The notes under the pieces are model-generated. The model did no database searches. It worked only from the letters and a program-made list of their open reading frames with translations, and was not told where the DNA came from. Below, piece after piece: positions 7,402 to 13,133 of a DNA stretch of 13,133 nt. Location: NCBI GenBank assembly GCA_050012355.1, contig JBEKHI010000233.1, forward strand, positions 1-13,133, read 5' to 3'. The stretch's first letter is position 1; each line of letters begins with the position of its first letter. The position numbers and the translations under genes are program-made. The DNA comes from JBEKHI01 sp050012355. GTDB lineage: Bacteria > Actinomycetota > Actinomycetes > Streptosporangiales > Streptosporangiaceae.

Positions 7402-7415
7402 GTAAGCCTACTTAC
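7402..7415. promoter_or_regulatory. Short inverted repeat with possible leaderless -10 of dtd
   Basis: GTAAG-CCTA-CTTAC sits between the expansin-like gene and dtd and includes the expansin stop codon. On the - strand TAGGCT (7410-7405) fits TANNNT and ends 8 nt before the dtd ATG. With 5-bp arms and no U-run it is a weak terminator candidate. A promoter role is equally speculative. Confidence 0.25.
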
Positions 7416-8266
7416 TGGCAGCTGGCCACGGCGGTCGGCACGGTCCGGCGGCGAGCGGACGGCATGCCCGCCGCCTGCTGTAGCGGGTCCGGCATGATCG
7501 CCGATGGCGACCGCCGGGTGTGCCTGGTCGTCCTCGCGACGGGGGCTGGGGCGCCGGAGTACATCCATACCCCCGTGTCCTGGACGATGCCGGGGCTCAG
7601 CTGGATTCCGGTCAGCGTGACCTGGTGTCCTTCGGTGTCGGTCACCTGGACGTCGAACGGCCCGCTGCCCTCGCCCGAGGACGCGATCCAGTAGTTGTAG
7701 GACGCGCGGGTCAGCGGGTGCCCGCCGACGCTCACCGAGGCGACCGGGTTTCCGGTGTTGATCACCTGCACCGCCAGCCAGAACGCCGACGAACCTGATT
7801 TGACGACGACCTGGAGCGGGCCGGCCAGCGGCGGGTCGGTGATCGGCTGGTAGCTCACGTCCACCTCGCCGGCGGCGAGCGGCGCGATGTCCGCGAACGC
7901 GGTCTCGCTCAGGTCGATGTGCCCGGTCTGGCAGGGCGGGCACTGGTCGATGACCTCGACCGTGACGCTGCCGTCGGGCCCGTTGACCTTGAGGTAGCCG
8001 CCGCAGGCGGCGGCATCGTTGTATTCGGCGGGCGAGAGCGCGACGAACAGTCCACTGGCGGGCGCGGACGGATAGTCGCAGTTGCCGGCCCCGGTTAGCA
8101 CGTAGTGGGTGGCGACTTCGCTGCTGACCGCGGCGCAAGCCGAGTCCGCGGACACCTGACTCATCATGATCGCCGCCGCGATACCGGCCGCAACGACAGC
8201 GCCGGTTCCAGCGGCCAGGTTGAACCACAGTCGCCCGCGATGACTTCCGTGCCAGAGACGGACCAT
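7412..8266 (-). CDS. Secreted expansin-like protein (EXLX1 family)
   Basis: This 284-residue protein has a basic N-terminus followed by a signal or anchor segment (LAAGTGAVVAAGIAAAIMM, ~17-35). Residues ~55-140 form the RlpA-like double-psi beta-barrel domain. VIDQCPPCQTGHIDLS carries Asp107 and Asp118, which align with the essential Asp71 and Asp82 of Bacillus EXLX1. Residues ~148-236 match the second, beta-sandwich carbohydrate-binding domain. SSAFWLAVQV (Phe162, Trp163) and SYNYWI (Tyr190, Tyr192) fall where EXLX1 has its cellulose-binding aromatics Trp125, Trp126 and Tyr157. Expansins loosen plant cell-wall or cellulose networks without hydrolysis. An Arg/Pro/Ala-rich tail of ~45 residues after the second domain is not part of the family. 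The ATG at 8266 is preferred over the upstream GTG at 8323 because it directly precedes the signal segment and has TACACT 8 nt upstream, a leaderless pattern. Confidence 0.85.
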   Translation of the reverse strand: MVRLWHGSHRGRLWFNLAAGTGAVVAAGIAAAIMMSQVSADSACAAVSSEVATHYVLTGAGNCDYPSAPASGLFVALSPAEYNDAAACGGYLKVNGPDGSVTVEVIDQCPPCQTGHIDLSETAFADIAPLAAGEVDVSYQPITDPPLAGPLQVVVKSGSSAFWLAVQVINTGNPVASVSVGGHPLTRASYNYWIASSGEGSGPFDVQVTDTEGHQVTLTGIQLSPGIVQDTGVWMYSGAPAPVARTTRHTRRSPSAIMPDPLQQAAGMPSARRRTVPTAVASCQ

Positions 8267-8342
8267 GAGCGATGAGTGTAGAGCTATCGATGCAGAAATG
8301 TGACCAAATGGCAGTAGACGCACGCCAGCGCATGCGATCGGT

Positions 8343-8372
8343 TTGACCGGATCGAGTGCTGTATCGTATACG
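8343..8372 (+). promoter_or_regulatory. Candidate sigma-70 promoter of the effector-NLR operon
   Basis: TTGACC (8343-8348) and TATACG (8367-8372) are separated by 18 bp, reading toward the small effector gene 60 bp downstream. The -10 lies in the palindrome CGTATACG (8365-8372), flanked by GT and AC two bases out on each side, so it could also be an operator. The 166-bp gap also has to hold the promoter of the divergent expansin-like gene. Confidence 0.45.
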
Positions 8373-8432
8373 TAACCAACTTGTCACGCATTGATACACC
8401 TGAGGCAATTTCACTAACGTGGGGATGGCGGG

Positions 8433-8807
8433 ATGGATGTTGCGGTCGCGTCGGACGCTGTTGCCTTGCTGCTTGCCGCTGGCGGGGTGAAGGAACTCGG
8501 CGAGGCGGCCGGCGGCGGACTCGCCGCCGCGATCATCACGCGGGTCAAGAAGGTATTCGGATCCGACGCCCGGTCGGCCGAGGCACTGGACCGGGTGCAG
8601 CGCGACAACTCGGCGGAAGCAGTGCGTGAGCTGGCCTCGGCGCTGGCCTGGTACGCGCGGCGGGACCAGGAGTTCGCCAGCGAGCTGGCGGCCTGGGCCG
8701 CGAAGGCCGGCACCGGCGGGGTCACCCAGAACATCCACGCGGGCCGTGATGCCTACACCGCCGCGCGCGACCAGACCGTCAACAACTACCGGGCTCCTGG
8801 CGAGTAG
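8433..8807 (+). CDS. Putative Bell-like cell-death effector with C-terminal amyloid-type signalling motif
   Basis: This is a 124-residue protein. Residues 1-35 form hydrophobic Ala/Val/Leu/Gly-rich helices (DAVALLLAAGGVK, GGGLAAAIITRV). Residues 36-92 form charged amphipathic helices (AVRELASALAWYARR, ELAAWAAKA). Together they resemble the small all-helical, membrane-active N-terminal effector domains (Bell; analogous to fungal HeLo/HELL and MLKL 4HB). After a GTGG linker the tail (97-119, ending GRDAYTAARDQTVNNY) nearly repeats the N-terminus of the NLR encoded 2 nt downstream. It also has an internal seven-residue spacing of Arg-Asp pairs. Inference: on NLR activation the NLR motif seeds amyloid folding of this tail, and the helical domain then damages the membrane. 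The Bell assignment rests on layout and composition, not alignment. ATG at 8433 is the only sensible start; its ribosome site is weak (GGGGATGGCGGG). Confidence 0.75.
   Translation: MDVAVASDAVALLLAAGGVKELGEAAGGGLAAAIITRVKKVFGSDARSAEALDRVQRDNSAEAVRELASALAWYARRDQEFASELAAWAAKAGTGGVTQNIHAGRDAYTAARDQTVNNYRAPGE
8742..8789 (+). other. Effector copy of the shared amyloid-type motif
   Basis: Encodes GRDAYTAARDQTVNNY (residues 104-119 of the effector) close to the C-terminus, where forward amyloid motifs of effector proteins are normally found. It is paired with 8843-8890 in the NLR gene. Confidence 0.7.
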
Positions 8808-8809
8808 CG

Positions 8810-10783
8810 ATGCAAGACGGTCCGGGGTCGCAGCATTCGCGCGGCGACAGAGACGCTTACGCCGCTGCCCGTGATCAGATCTTCAACTACTCCGCGCCAA
8901 GCGGGGCCCAGCCCTCCGATGCGCCGGTGGTGACCGGGGACATTCCGCAGCAGCCGCCGGGCTATCAGCCGCGCGCGGACCTGCTGGCCGAACTGGACAC
9001 GGCCGGGCCCGGGGTGTCGGTGGTATACGCGGTGACCGGGATGCGGGGCGTGGGCAAGACCCAGCTGGCCGCCGCCTACGCCCGGGCCAAGCTCGCCGAG
9101 AGCTGGCGGCTGGTCGCCTGGGTCAACGCCGAAGACCCGACCAGCCTGCTGTCCGGGCTTAACGCCGTCGCGGAGGCCGTCTCCCTGACGACAGGCGATG
9201 GCGATACGGGCCTGGCGGTACGGCACTGGCTGGAAGCCGACGGGGACAAGCGGTTCATCGTCTTCGACAACGTGACCGACCCCGATGCCCTACGCCCGTA
9301 CCTCCCGGCAGCCGGCGCGGCGCGGGTAGTGATCACCAGCACCCTGGCGTCGGCCGCGAACCTGGGGACCCGGGTCGGGGTCGAGGTTTTCACGCCAGAC
9401 GAGGCCGTCTCCTACCTGGACGACCGCACCGGCCTGGCCGATGCCGTTGGGGCGAAGGAAGTGGCCGAGGAACTCGGGTGCCTGCCGCTGGCGCTGGCTC
9501 AGGCCGCGGCCGTGATCACCAGCCAGCACCTGAGCTACCCCACGTACCGGCAGCGGCTGCGGACGCTCCCGGTTCAGGACTACCTACCCCGGCAGAGCGG
9601 ACAGCACTATCCGCACGGCGCCGCCCAAGCGATCCTGCTATCTCTGCACGGGCTGGACGCCAACGGCCAGCTGGGCACCTGCACCGCGTTGCTCGAGCTG
9701 ATGAGCGTCCTGTCCCCGGCCGGTGTCCGGCGCGACGTGCTGCACACCGCCGCGAGCATCGGGAACCTCGCCGACGCCGCCACCCCCGCCCAGGTCGATA
9801 CGGCACTCGGGCACCTGGCCGACCGATCGCTGCTCTCGTTCGCCGTCGGTGGGCAAGCGGTGGTCGCCCACCGGCTGGTCCTAAGGGTGATCCGCGACCA
9901 ACTCATCGGGGAAGCACGGCTGGCCGCGATATGCGAGACTGCGGGCGCTGTGCTGGGTGAGCAGGGGAGGCTGCTTGAGGGATCGGTGGACCGGGCGGCC
10001 ATGCGCGATCTTCCCGTCCAGGTCACCGCCCTGCTAACCGCGGTCGGCAACTGCCCCGGCAAGGAGGCTCCGGACCAGAAGGCACTGCTCGGGCCACGGC
10101 TCTGGTCGGTGTACTGCCTCAATGAACTTGGCGACAGCATCATGCAGGCGATCTCGATGGGGGAATCACTAGCCACCGATTGCGAACGGCTGCTAGGCCC
10201 TGACGACCACCGTACTCTGAACTCCCGCAACGACCTCGCCAACGCCTACCAGGACGCCGGACGCACCACCGACGCCATCCAACTCCACCAACAAACCCTC
10301 GCCACCCGAGAACGAACCCTCGGCCCCGACCACCCCCACACCCTGACATCCCGCAACAACCTCGCCCTCGCCTACCGGGACGCCGGACGCACCACCGACG
10401 CCATCACACTCCACCAACAAACACTCGCCACCCGAGAACGCACCCTCGGACCCGACCACCCCAACACCCTGGGCTCCCGCAACAACCTCGCCAACGCCTA
10501 CCGGGACGCCGGACGCACCACCGACGCCATCCAACTCCACCAACAAACCCTCGCCACCCGAGAACGAACCCTCGGCCCCGACCACCCCGACACCCTGGGC
10601 TCCCGCAACAACCTCGCCAACGCCTACCGGGACGCCGGACGCACCACCGACGCCATCCAACTCCACGAACAAGCCCTCGCCGACCAAGAGCGGATCCTCG
10701 GCCCCGATCACCCCGACACAGTCCGCTCACGCAACAACCTGGCCAAGGCTCGTTCCGACCTTGAGGCCCGACCTTCGCAGTGA
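8810..10783 (+). CDS. NLR-like STAND NTPase: N-terminal amyloid-type motif, NB-ARC, C-terminal TPR array
   Basis: This 657-residue protein has three parts. Residues 12-27 (GDRDAYAAARDQIFNY) match the tail of the upstream effector. A linker (YQPRADLL, the usual lead-in to NB-ARC) precedes the NTPase at ~60-365. Walker A is GMRGVGKT (77-84), Walker B is KRFIVFDN (147-154), sensor-1/RNBS-B is ARVVITST (171-178, with Thr where Arg is common), GLPL-like is GCLPLALAQA, and AHRLVLRVIRD (353-) is the MHD-like winged-helix histidine. The C-terminus is a set of 42-residue kinesin-light-chain-type TPRs: four full units starting at 472, 514, 556 and 598, and a partial fifth at 640. The TPRs should sense a ligand, the NB-ARC oligomerises with ATP, and the exposed N-terminal motif templates the effector. 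The ATG lies 2 nt after the effector stop; the stop overlaps the next frame as GTGA. Confidence 0.93.
   Translation: MQDGPGSQHSRGDRDAYAAARDQIFNYSAPSGAQPSDAPVVTGDIPQQPPGYQPRADLLAELDTAGPGVSVVYAVTGMRGVGKTQLAAAYARAKLAESWRLVAWVNAEDPTSLLSGLNAVAEAVSLTTGDGDTGLAVRHWLEADGDKRFIVFDNVTDPDALRPYLPAAGAARVVITSTLASAANLGTRVGVEVFTPDEAVSYLDDRTGLADAVGAKEVAEELGCLPLALAQAAAVITSQHLSYPTYRQRLRTLPVQDYLPRQSGQHYPHGAAQAILLSLHGLDANGQLGTCTALLELMSVLSPAGVRRDVLHTAASIGNLADAATPAQVDTALGHLADRSLLSFAVGGQAVVAHRLVLRVIRDQLIGEARLAAICETAGAVLGEQGRLLEGSVDRAAMRDLPVQVTALLTAVGNCPGKEAPDQKALLGPRLWSVYCLNELGDSIMQAISMGESLATDCERLLGPDDHRTLNSRNDLANAYQDAGRTTDAIQLHQQTLATRERTLGPDHPHTLTSRNNLALAYRDAGRTTDAITLHQQTLATRERTLGPDHPNTLGSRNNLANAYRDAGRTTDAIQLHQQTLATRERTLGPDHPDTLGSRNNLANAYRDAGRTTDAIQLHEQALADQERILGPDHPDTVRSRNNLAKARSDLEARPSQ
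8843..8890 (+). other. NLR copy of the shared amyloid-type motif
   Basis: Encodes GDRDAYAAARDQIFNY at residues 12-27, ahead of the NB-ARC domain, the position used by NLR-side amyloid motifs. Against the effector copy, RDAYxAARDQ is identical at 9 of 10 residues, yet 7 of those 9 residues use a different codon (for example CGT/AGA, GAT/GAC, CGC/CGT). Confidence 0.7.
10223..10726 (+). repeat. Four tandem 126-bp units encoding near-identical TPRs
   Basis: The units are 10223-10348, 10349-10474, 10475-10600 and 10601-10726. A partial, diverged fifth follows from 10727. Units 1 and 3 differ at about 6 of 126 bases and units 2 and 3 at about 8. Units 3 and 4 are identical over roughly their first 66 bases and then diverge. 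The block is C/A-rich and G-poor on this strand. It uses CAA for Gln 11 times against CAG once, whereas the first part of the gene mostly uses CAG. This points to recent duplication or gene conversion within the gene. Confidence 0.95.
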
Positions 10784-10809
10784 GCATCCCTGCTGGCATG
10801 CTGGACCGC

Positions 10810-11313
10810 ATGACGAGTGCTGAGTTGCTGGCCGACGCGTTCGGCCGGGTTGTCGATGACGTGCACGGCGCGGTCGCCGGGCTGACCGAGGACGAGCTGG
10901 CGTACCGGCTCGATCCTGACGCGAACTCCATCGCGTGGCTGGTGTGGCACCTGTCCCGGGTGCAGGACGACCACGTCGCGGGCGCGTTCGGTACCTCGCA
11001 GGTCTGGCCGGAGTGGGCGGACAGGTTCGGGCTGCCGTACGAGGAGACGGAGATCGGGTACGGGCAGGACTCCACGGCGGTGGCGGCGGTCCGGGTACCC
11101 GGCGATCTGCTGACGGGCTACTACGACGCGGTGTACGCGGCGACGATCCCGCTGGTCGCGGATGTGAAGGACGCCGACCTGGACCGGGTCGTGGACCGCC
11201 GCTGGGACCCGCCAGTCACGCTCGCCGTGCGGCTGATCAGCGTGATCAACGACACCACGCAGCACGCCGGCCAGGCCGCGTTGATCCGCGGCATCCTGCT
11301 CCGCCGCCGCTAA
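10810..11313 (+). CDS. DinB-superfamily protein (mycothiol-transferase/DUF664-like)
   Basis: From ATG at 10810 this is 167 residues with the four-helix DinB fold. TSAELLADAFGRVVDDVHG is the first helix, NSIAWLVWHLSRVQDDHV (39-56) holds the first metal-binding His47 and a nearby His55, and INDTTQHAGQAALIRG gives His152 near the end. Such His triads bind a divalent metal. In actinomycetes many relatives are thought to be mycothiol-dependent transferases or detoxification enzymes; the substrate here is unknown. A GTG start at 10780 would overlap the NLR stop (GTGA) and add ten residues (MSIPAGMLDR), and ATG 10798 is also possible. 10810 is chosen because family members usually begin with the 'T/P-x-E-L-L' helix. 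No strong ribosome site is seen, so translation may be coupled to the NLR gene. Confidence 0.85.
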   Translation: MTSAELLADAFGRVVDDVHGAVAGLTEDELAYRLDPDANSIAWLVWHLSRVQDDHVAGAFGTSQVWPEWADRFGLPYEETEIGYGQDSTAVAAVRVPGDLLTGYYDAVYAATIPLVADVKDADLDRVVDRRWDPPVTLAVRLISVINDTTQHAGQAALIRGILLRRR

Positions 11314-11385
11314 TCTCGAAACCGGGGGTTTAATAACGACCGGTGATGGATACGGTGTATGAGCACATTGCCCCATCCGTCACGA

Positions 11386-11391
11386 TAGAGT
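11386..11391 (+). promoter_or_regulatory. Candidate -10 for a leaderless kinase transcript
   Basis: TAGAGT fits TANNNT and ends 7 nt before the GTG at 11399, so the predicted transcript would start at or next to the start codon. No consensus -35 is evident. No Shine-Dalgarno is present before the GTG, which agrees with a leaderless start. Confidence 0.45.
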
Positions 11392-11398
11392 GCTCGCG

Positions 11399-13133
11399 GT
11401 GGACATTCAGTCTCTGTCCCAGGATGACCCCCGGTCACTGGGGCGATACGAGCTTCTCGGGCGGCTCGGGCGGGGATCACAGGGGATCGTCTTTCTCGCC
11501 CGCGACCCGGCCAGCGGCACGCAAGTGGCGGTCAAGCTGCTGCGGGGGCACCTGGACGGGGACGATGCCGCTCGATCCCGGTTCCTCCGGGAGGTCGCGG
11601 CCGCTAAGCGCGTCGCGCCGTTCTGCACCGCGCAGGTACTCGATGCCAACGTGGCGGGCACCCAGCCATACATCGTCAGCGAGTACATACCGGGCCCGTC
11701 GCTCGCCGAGGTCATCCGCTCCGACGGCCCGCGCGCCGGGGGCGCGCTTGACCGGCTCGCTATCAACACGGCCACCGCGCTGGGCGCGATCCACCGCGCC
11801 GGCGTCGTCCACCGCGACTTCAAGGCCGCCAACGTCCTGCTGGGTCCCGATGGGCCCGTGGTCATCGACTTCGGCGTCGCCAAGGCGCTTGGCTCGGTCG
11901 AACGGCAGGTGACGCTGACCGGCCAGCAGGTCGGCACGCCCGCCTACATGGCGCCGGAACAGTTCAGCGACGCCCCGGTGGGGCCCGAGGCGGACATCTT
12001 CGCGTGGGGCGTGACCATGGTCTTCGCCGCCACCGGCACGCTGCCGTTCGGCGACGGGGCGATCCCGGCCGTGATGTACCGGATCCTCAACGAGCAGCCC
12101 CGGCTGGACGGGCTCAACGGCCCGCTGCGCGATCTGGTCGCGGCTTGCCTGCAGAAAGACGCGGCGAGCAGGCCCACCGCCCGGGACATCGTCGACGAGC
12201 TGATGGGCGCGGTGGATGTCCTGGAGCCCGCGTTCGCCACGGCCCCGGTCCAGGCTCCGGCTCCCGATGCCGGGTCGGCCGTGTACACGATGGACCCGCT
12301 GCACGACGTGCCCATGCGGCAGAACCCCGCGGCGGCGGACGCCGCCGGCGCGCCCGCGATGCTGTCACAGGTCGGCGCGACGATGCCATCGTCGCGCCGG
12401 AGCCAGCGCGGCAAGCGACGCGTTCCGCTATGGGCAGTCGCCGTCCTCGGCGTGCTCGTGCTGGCCGGGGGCACCATGGTGGGACTGAAGGCGTTCGACA
12501 GCCCGGCGTCGGGCTCGGCCAGCACGCGCACCGCCGCGGGCGCGCTGACCGGCGGCACCGCCGCCGCGAAGTCTCCCACCGCGGCGGCCAAGGACAAGAG
12601 CAAGAAGGCGACCGCGACCAAGGGTTCCAAACCCGCGACCGCCGTCGATGCGGGCTCCACGCACGCCGCTGGCTCCCCGTCCTCGACGAAATCGGGTTCT
12701 GGCTCTTCATCATCCGGTGGCTCCACGCCCACCGGATCCGGAGCGGGCGGATCTTCGACCGTCACCCGCTACGACGCTCCCGACGACATCACCGCCGGGA
12801 ACCTCTCCCCGGTTGGCGACCTATCCGGGATCCCCTACTTCCAGCCCGCGAGCGGCGACTACGAGTGGCTGGACGACGTTCACCGCTGCGAAATCATCGG
12901 CAGCGACGGCACCACCGAGGGGGTCATCTGCCTCGACCTCGTCGAGGACAACCCAAGCGGCGGAACCACGTACTACACCCCGGTGCTGACGGCCTACTGC
13001 CAGATCATCTCCAATGGCGTCGCCACCACGTGTGCGAACATCAGCGGCGACTTCACGATGTACAACTCGAGCGGTGCCCAGGAGACTCCCGAGGAGTACG
13101 CATCGTGCGGGCATGCGGCCGGCTCGTGCAACG
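11399..13133 (+). CDS. Transmembrane Ser/Thr protein kinase with extracellular Cys-containing domain (3' end outside window)
   Basis: The frame runs from GTG 11399 to the window end (578 residues, no stop). Residues ~17-275 are a Hanks-type kinase: glycine loop LGRGSQGIV (23-31), VAVK with Lys46, helix-C Glu65, catalytic loop HRDFKAAN (138-145, Phe replacing the usual Leu), Asp157-Phe-Gly, Thr-rich activation loop VTLTGQQVGTPAYMAPEQ, and ADIFAWGV. After a Pro/Ala-rich juxtamembrane region, one membrane helix spans ~344-363. About 95 residues of Ser/Thr/Gly/Ala/Lys-rich linker lead to an extracellular domain with TRYDAPDDI, WLDDVHRCE and several cysteines (ICL, AYCQ, TTCAN, ASCGH). No PASTA repeats are present. 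It probably senses an extracellular cue by an unrecognised domain and phosphorylates cytoplasmic targets. An alternative start is GTG 11390. It is separated from the DinB gene by 85 bp and is probably its own unit. Confidence 0.92.
   Translation, partial: MDIQSLSQDDPRSLGRYELLGRLGRGSQGIVFLARDPASGTQVAVKLLRGHLDGDDAARSRFLREVAAAKRVAPFCTAQVLDANVAGTQPYIVSEYIPGPSLAEVIRSDGPRAGGALDRLAINTATALGAIHRAGVVHRDFKAANVLLGPDGPVVIDFGVAKALGSVERQVTLTGQQVGTPAYMAPEQFSDAPVGPEADIFAWGVTMVFAATGTLPFGDGAIPAVMYRILNEQPRLDGLNGPLRDLVAACLQKDAASRPTARDIVDELMGAVDVLEPAFATAPVQAPAPDAGSAVYTMDPLHDVPMRQNPAAADAAGAPAMLSQVGATMPSSRRSQRGKRRVPLWAVAVLGVLVLAGGTMVGLKAFDSPASGSASTRTAAGALTGGTAAAKSPTAAAKDKSKKATATKGSKPATAVDAGSTHAAGSPSSTKSGSGSSSSGGSTPTGSGAGGSSTVTRYDAPDDITAGNLSPVGDLSGIPYFQPASGDYEWLDDVHRCEIIGSDGTTEGVICLDLVEDNPSGGTTYYTPVLTAYCQIISNGVATTCANISGDFTMYNSSGAQETPEEYASCGHAAGSCN

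Noticed and set aside
7287..8738. Long open frame (483 codons) on the - strand across the expansin gene and into the effector
   Set aside because: It crosses the intergenic region and runs antisense to the effector; composition is Arg/Gly-rich without any motif. The expansin frame explains the region.
10223..10726. Regular direct repeats considered as CRISPR or non-coding tandem repeats
   Set aside because: The 126-bp units are contiguous, in frame and encode canonical 42-residue TPRs; there are no short repeats separated by unique spacers.
11319..11331. Hairpin AAACC-GGG-GGTTT as terminator of the DinB gene
   Set aside because: Only five base pairs with a three-base loop and no T-run; too weak to annotate.
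11944..12765. 273-codon frame on the - strand under the kinase
   Set aside because: Antisense of the kinase C-lobe and linker; Pro/Ala/Ser-rich noise, while the + frame has all kinase motifs.

Overview
This is a high-GC window with the codon use of an actinomycete (Streptosporangiales/Streptomycetales-like; no genus can be read from it). It holds ten complete genes, two genes cut by the window edges and one pseudogene remnant. GTG starts, leaderless-looking promoters with TANNNT hexamers 6-8 nt before start codons, 4-nt ATGA/GTGA overlaps, an Hsp-free PASTA-free membrane Ser/Thr kinase and a DinB/mycothiol-transferase-like protein all fit this group.

Left part (1-2808, + strand): a tight operon with the last 45 codons of an unknown gene, a caspase-like cysteine protease with an intact His/Cys dyad, and a 547-residue all-helical partner joined to the caspase by an ATGA overlap. 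This looks like an actinobacterial caspase-type conflict or cell-death module whose upstream component is outside the window. It ends convergently, overlapping by 16 nt the 3' end of an APC-family permease on the - strand (2793-4583). A 570-bp region without an intact gene follows; it contains a 19-codon remnant of a LysR-type regulator.

Middle (5154-8266, - strand): reading 5'->3', an expansin-like secreted protein, D-aminoacyl-tRNA deacylase (dtd), a MarR-family regulator and an MFS exporter. The gaps are 15 nt, 21 nt and a 4-nt overlap. A perfect TAACAG-CA-CTGTTA inverted repeat lies just upstream of the MarR start and overlaps the dtd stop codon, so marR-mfs is probably an autoregulated pair.

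Right (8433-13133, + strand): the most interesting unit. A small 124-aa protein with an alpha-helical N-terminal domain and a C-terminal Gly/Arg/Asp/Tyr/Asn-rich tail is followed 2 nt later by an NB-ARC/TPR (NLR-like) STAND NTPase. The first 27 residues of the NTPase carry almost the same motif as the tail of the small protein (RDAYTAARDQ versus RDAYAAARDQ, 9 of 10 identical). The two copies use different codons at 7 of the 9 identical residues, so the match is kept at protein level. This is the expected layout of a bacterial NLR/amyloid-motif/effector system (BASS motif with Bell-type effector), related in principle to fungal HET-s/NWD2 and to RHIM necroptosis signalling. The NLR ends in four near-identical 126-bp TPR units. 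A DinB-superfamily gene overlaps its stop codon, and a transmembrane Ser/Thr kinase with a Cys-containing extracellular domain runs off the end of the window.

Two unrelated predicted cell-death modules (a caspase operon and an NLR-amyloid-effector operon) therefore lie within 9 kb, separated by ordinary transport and housekeeping genes.
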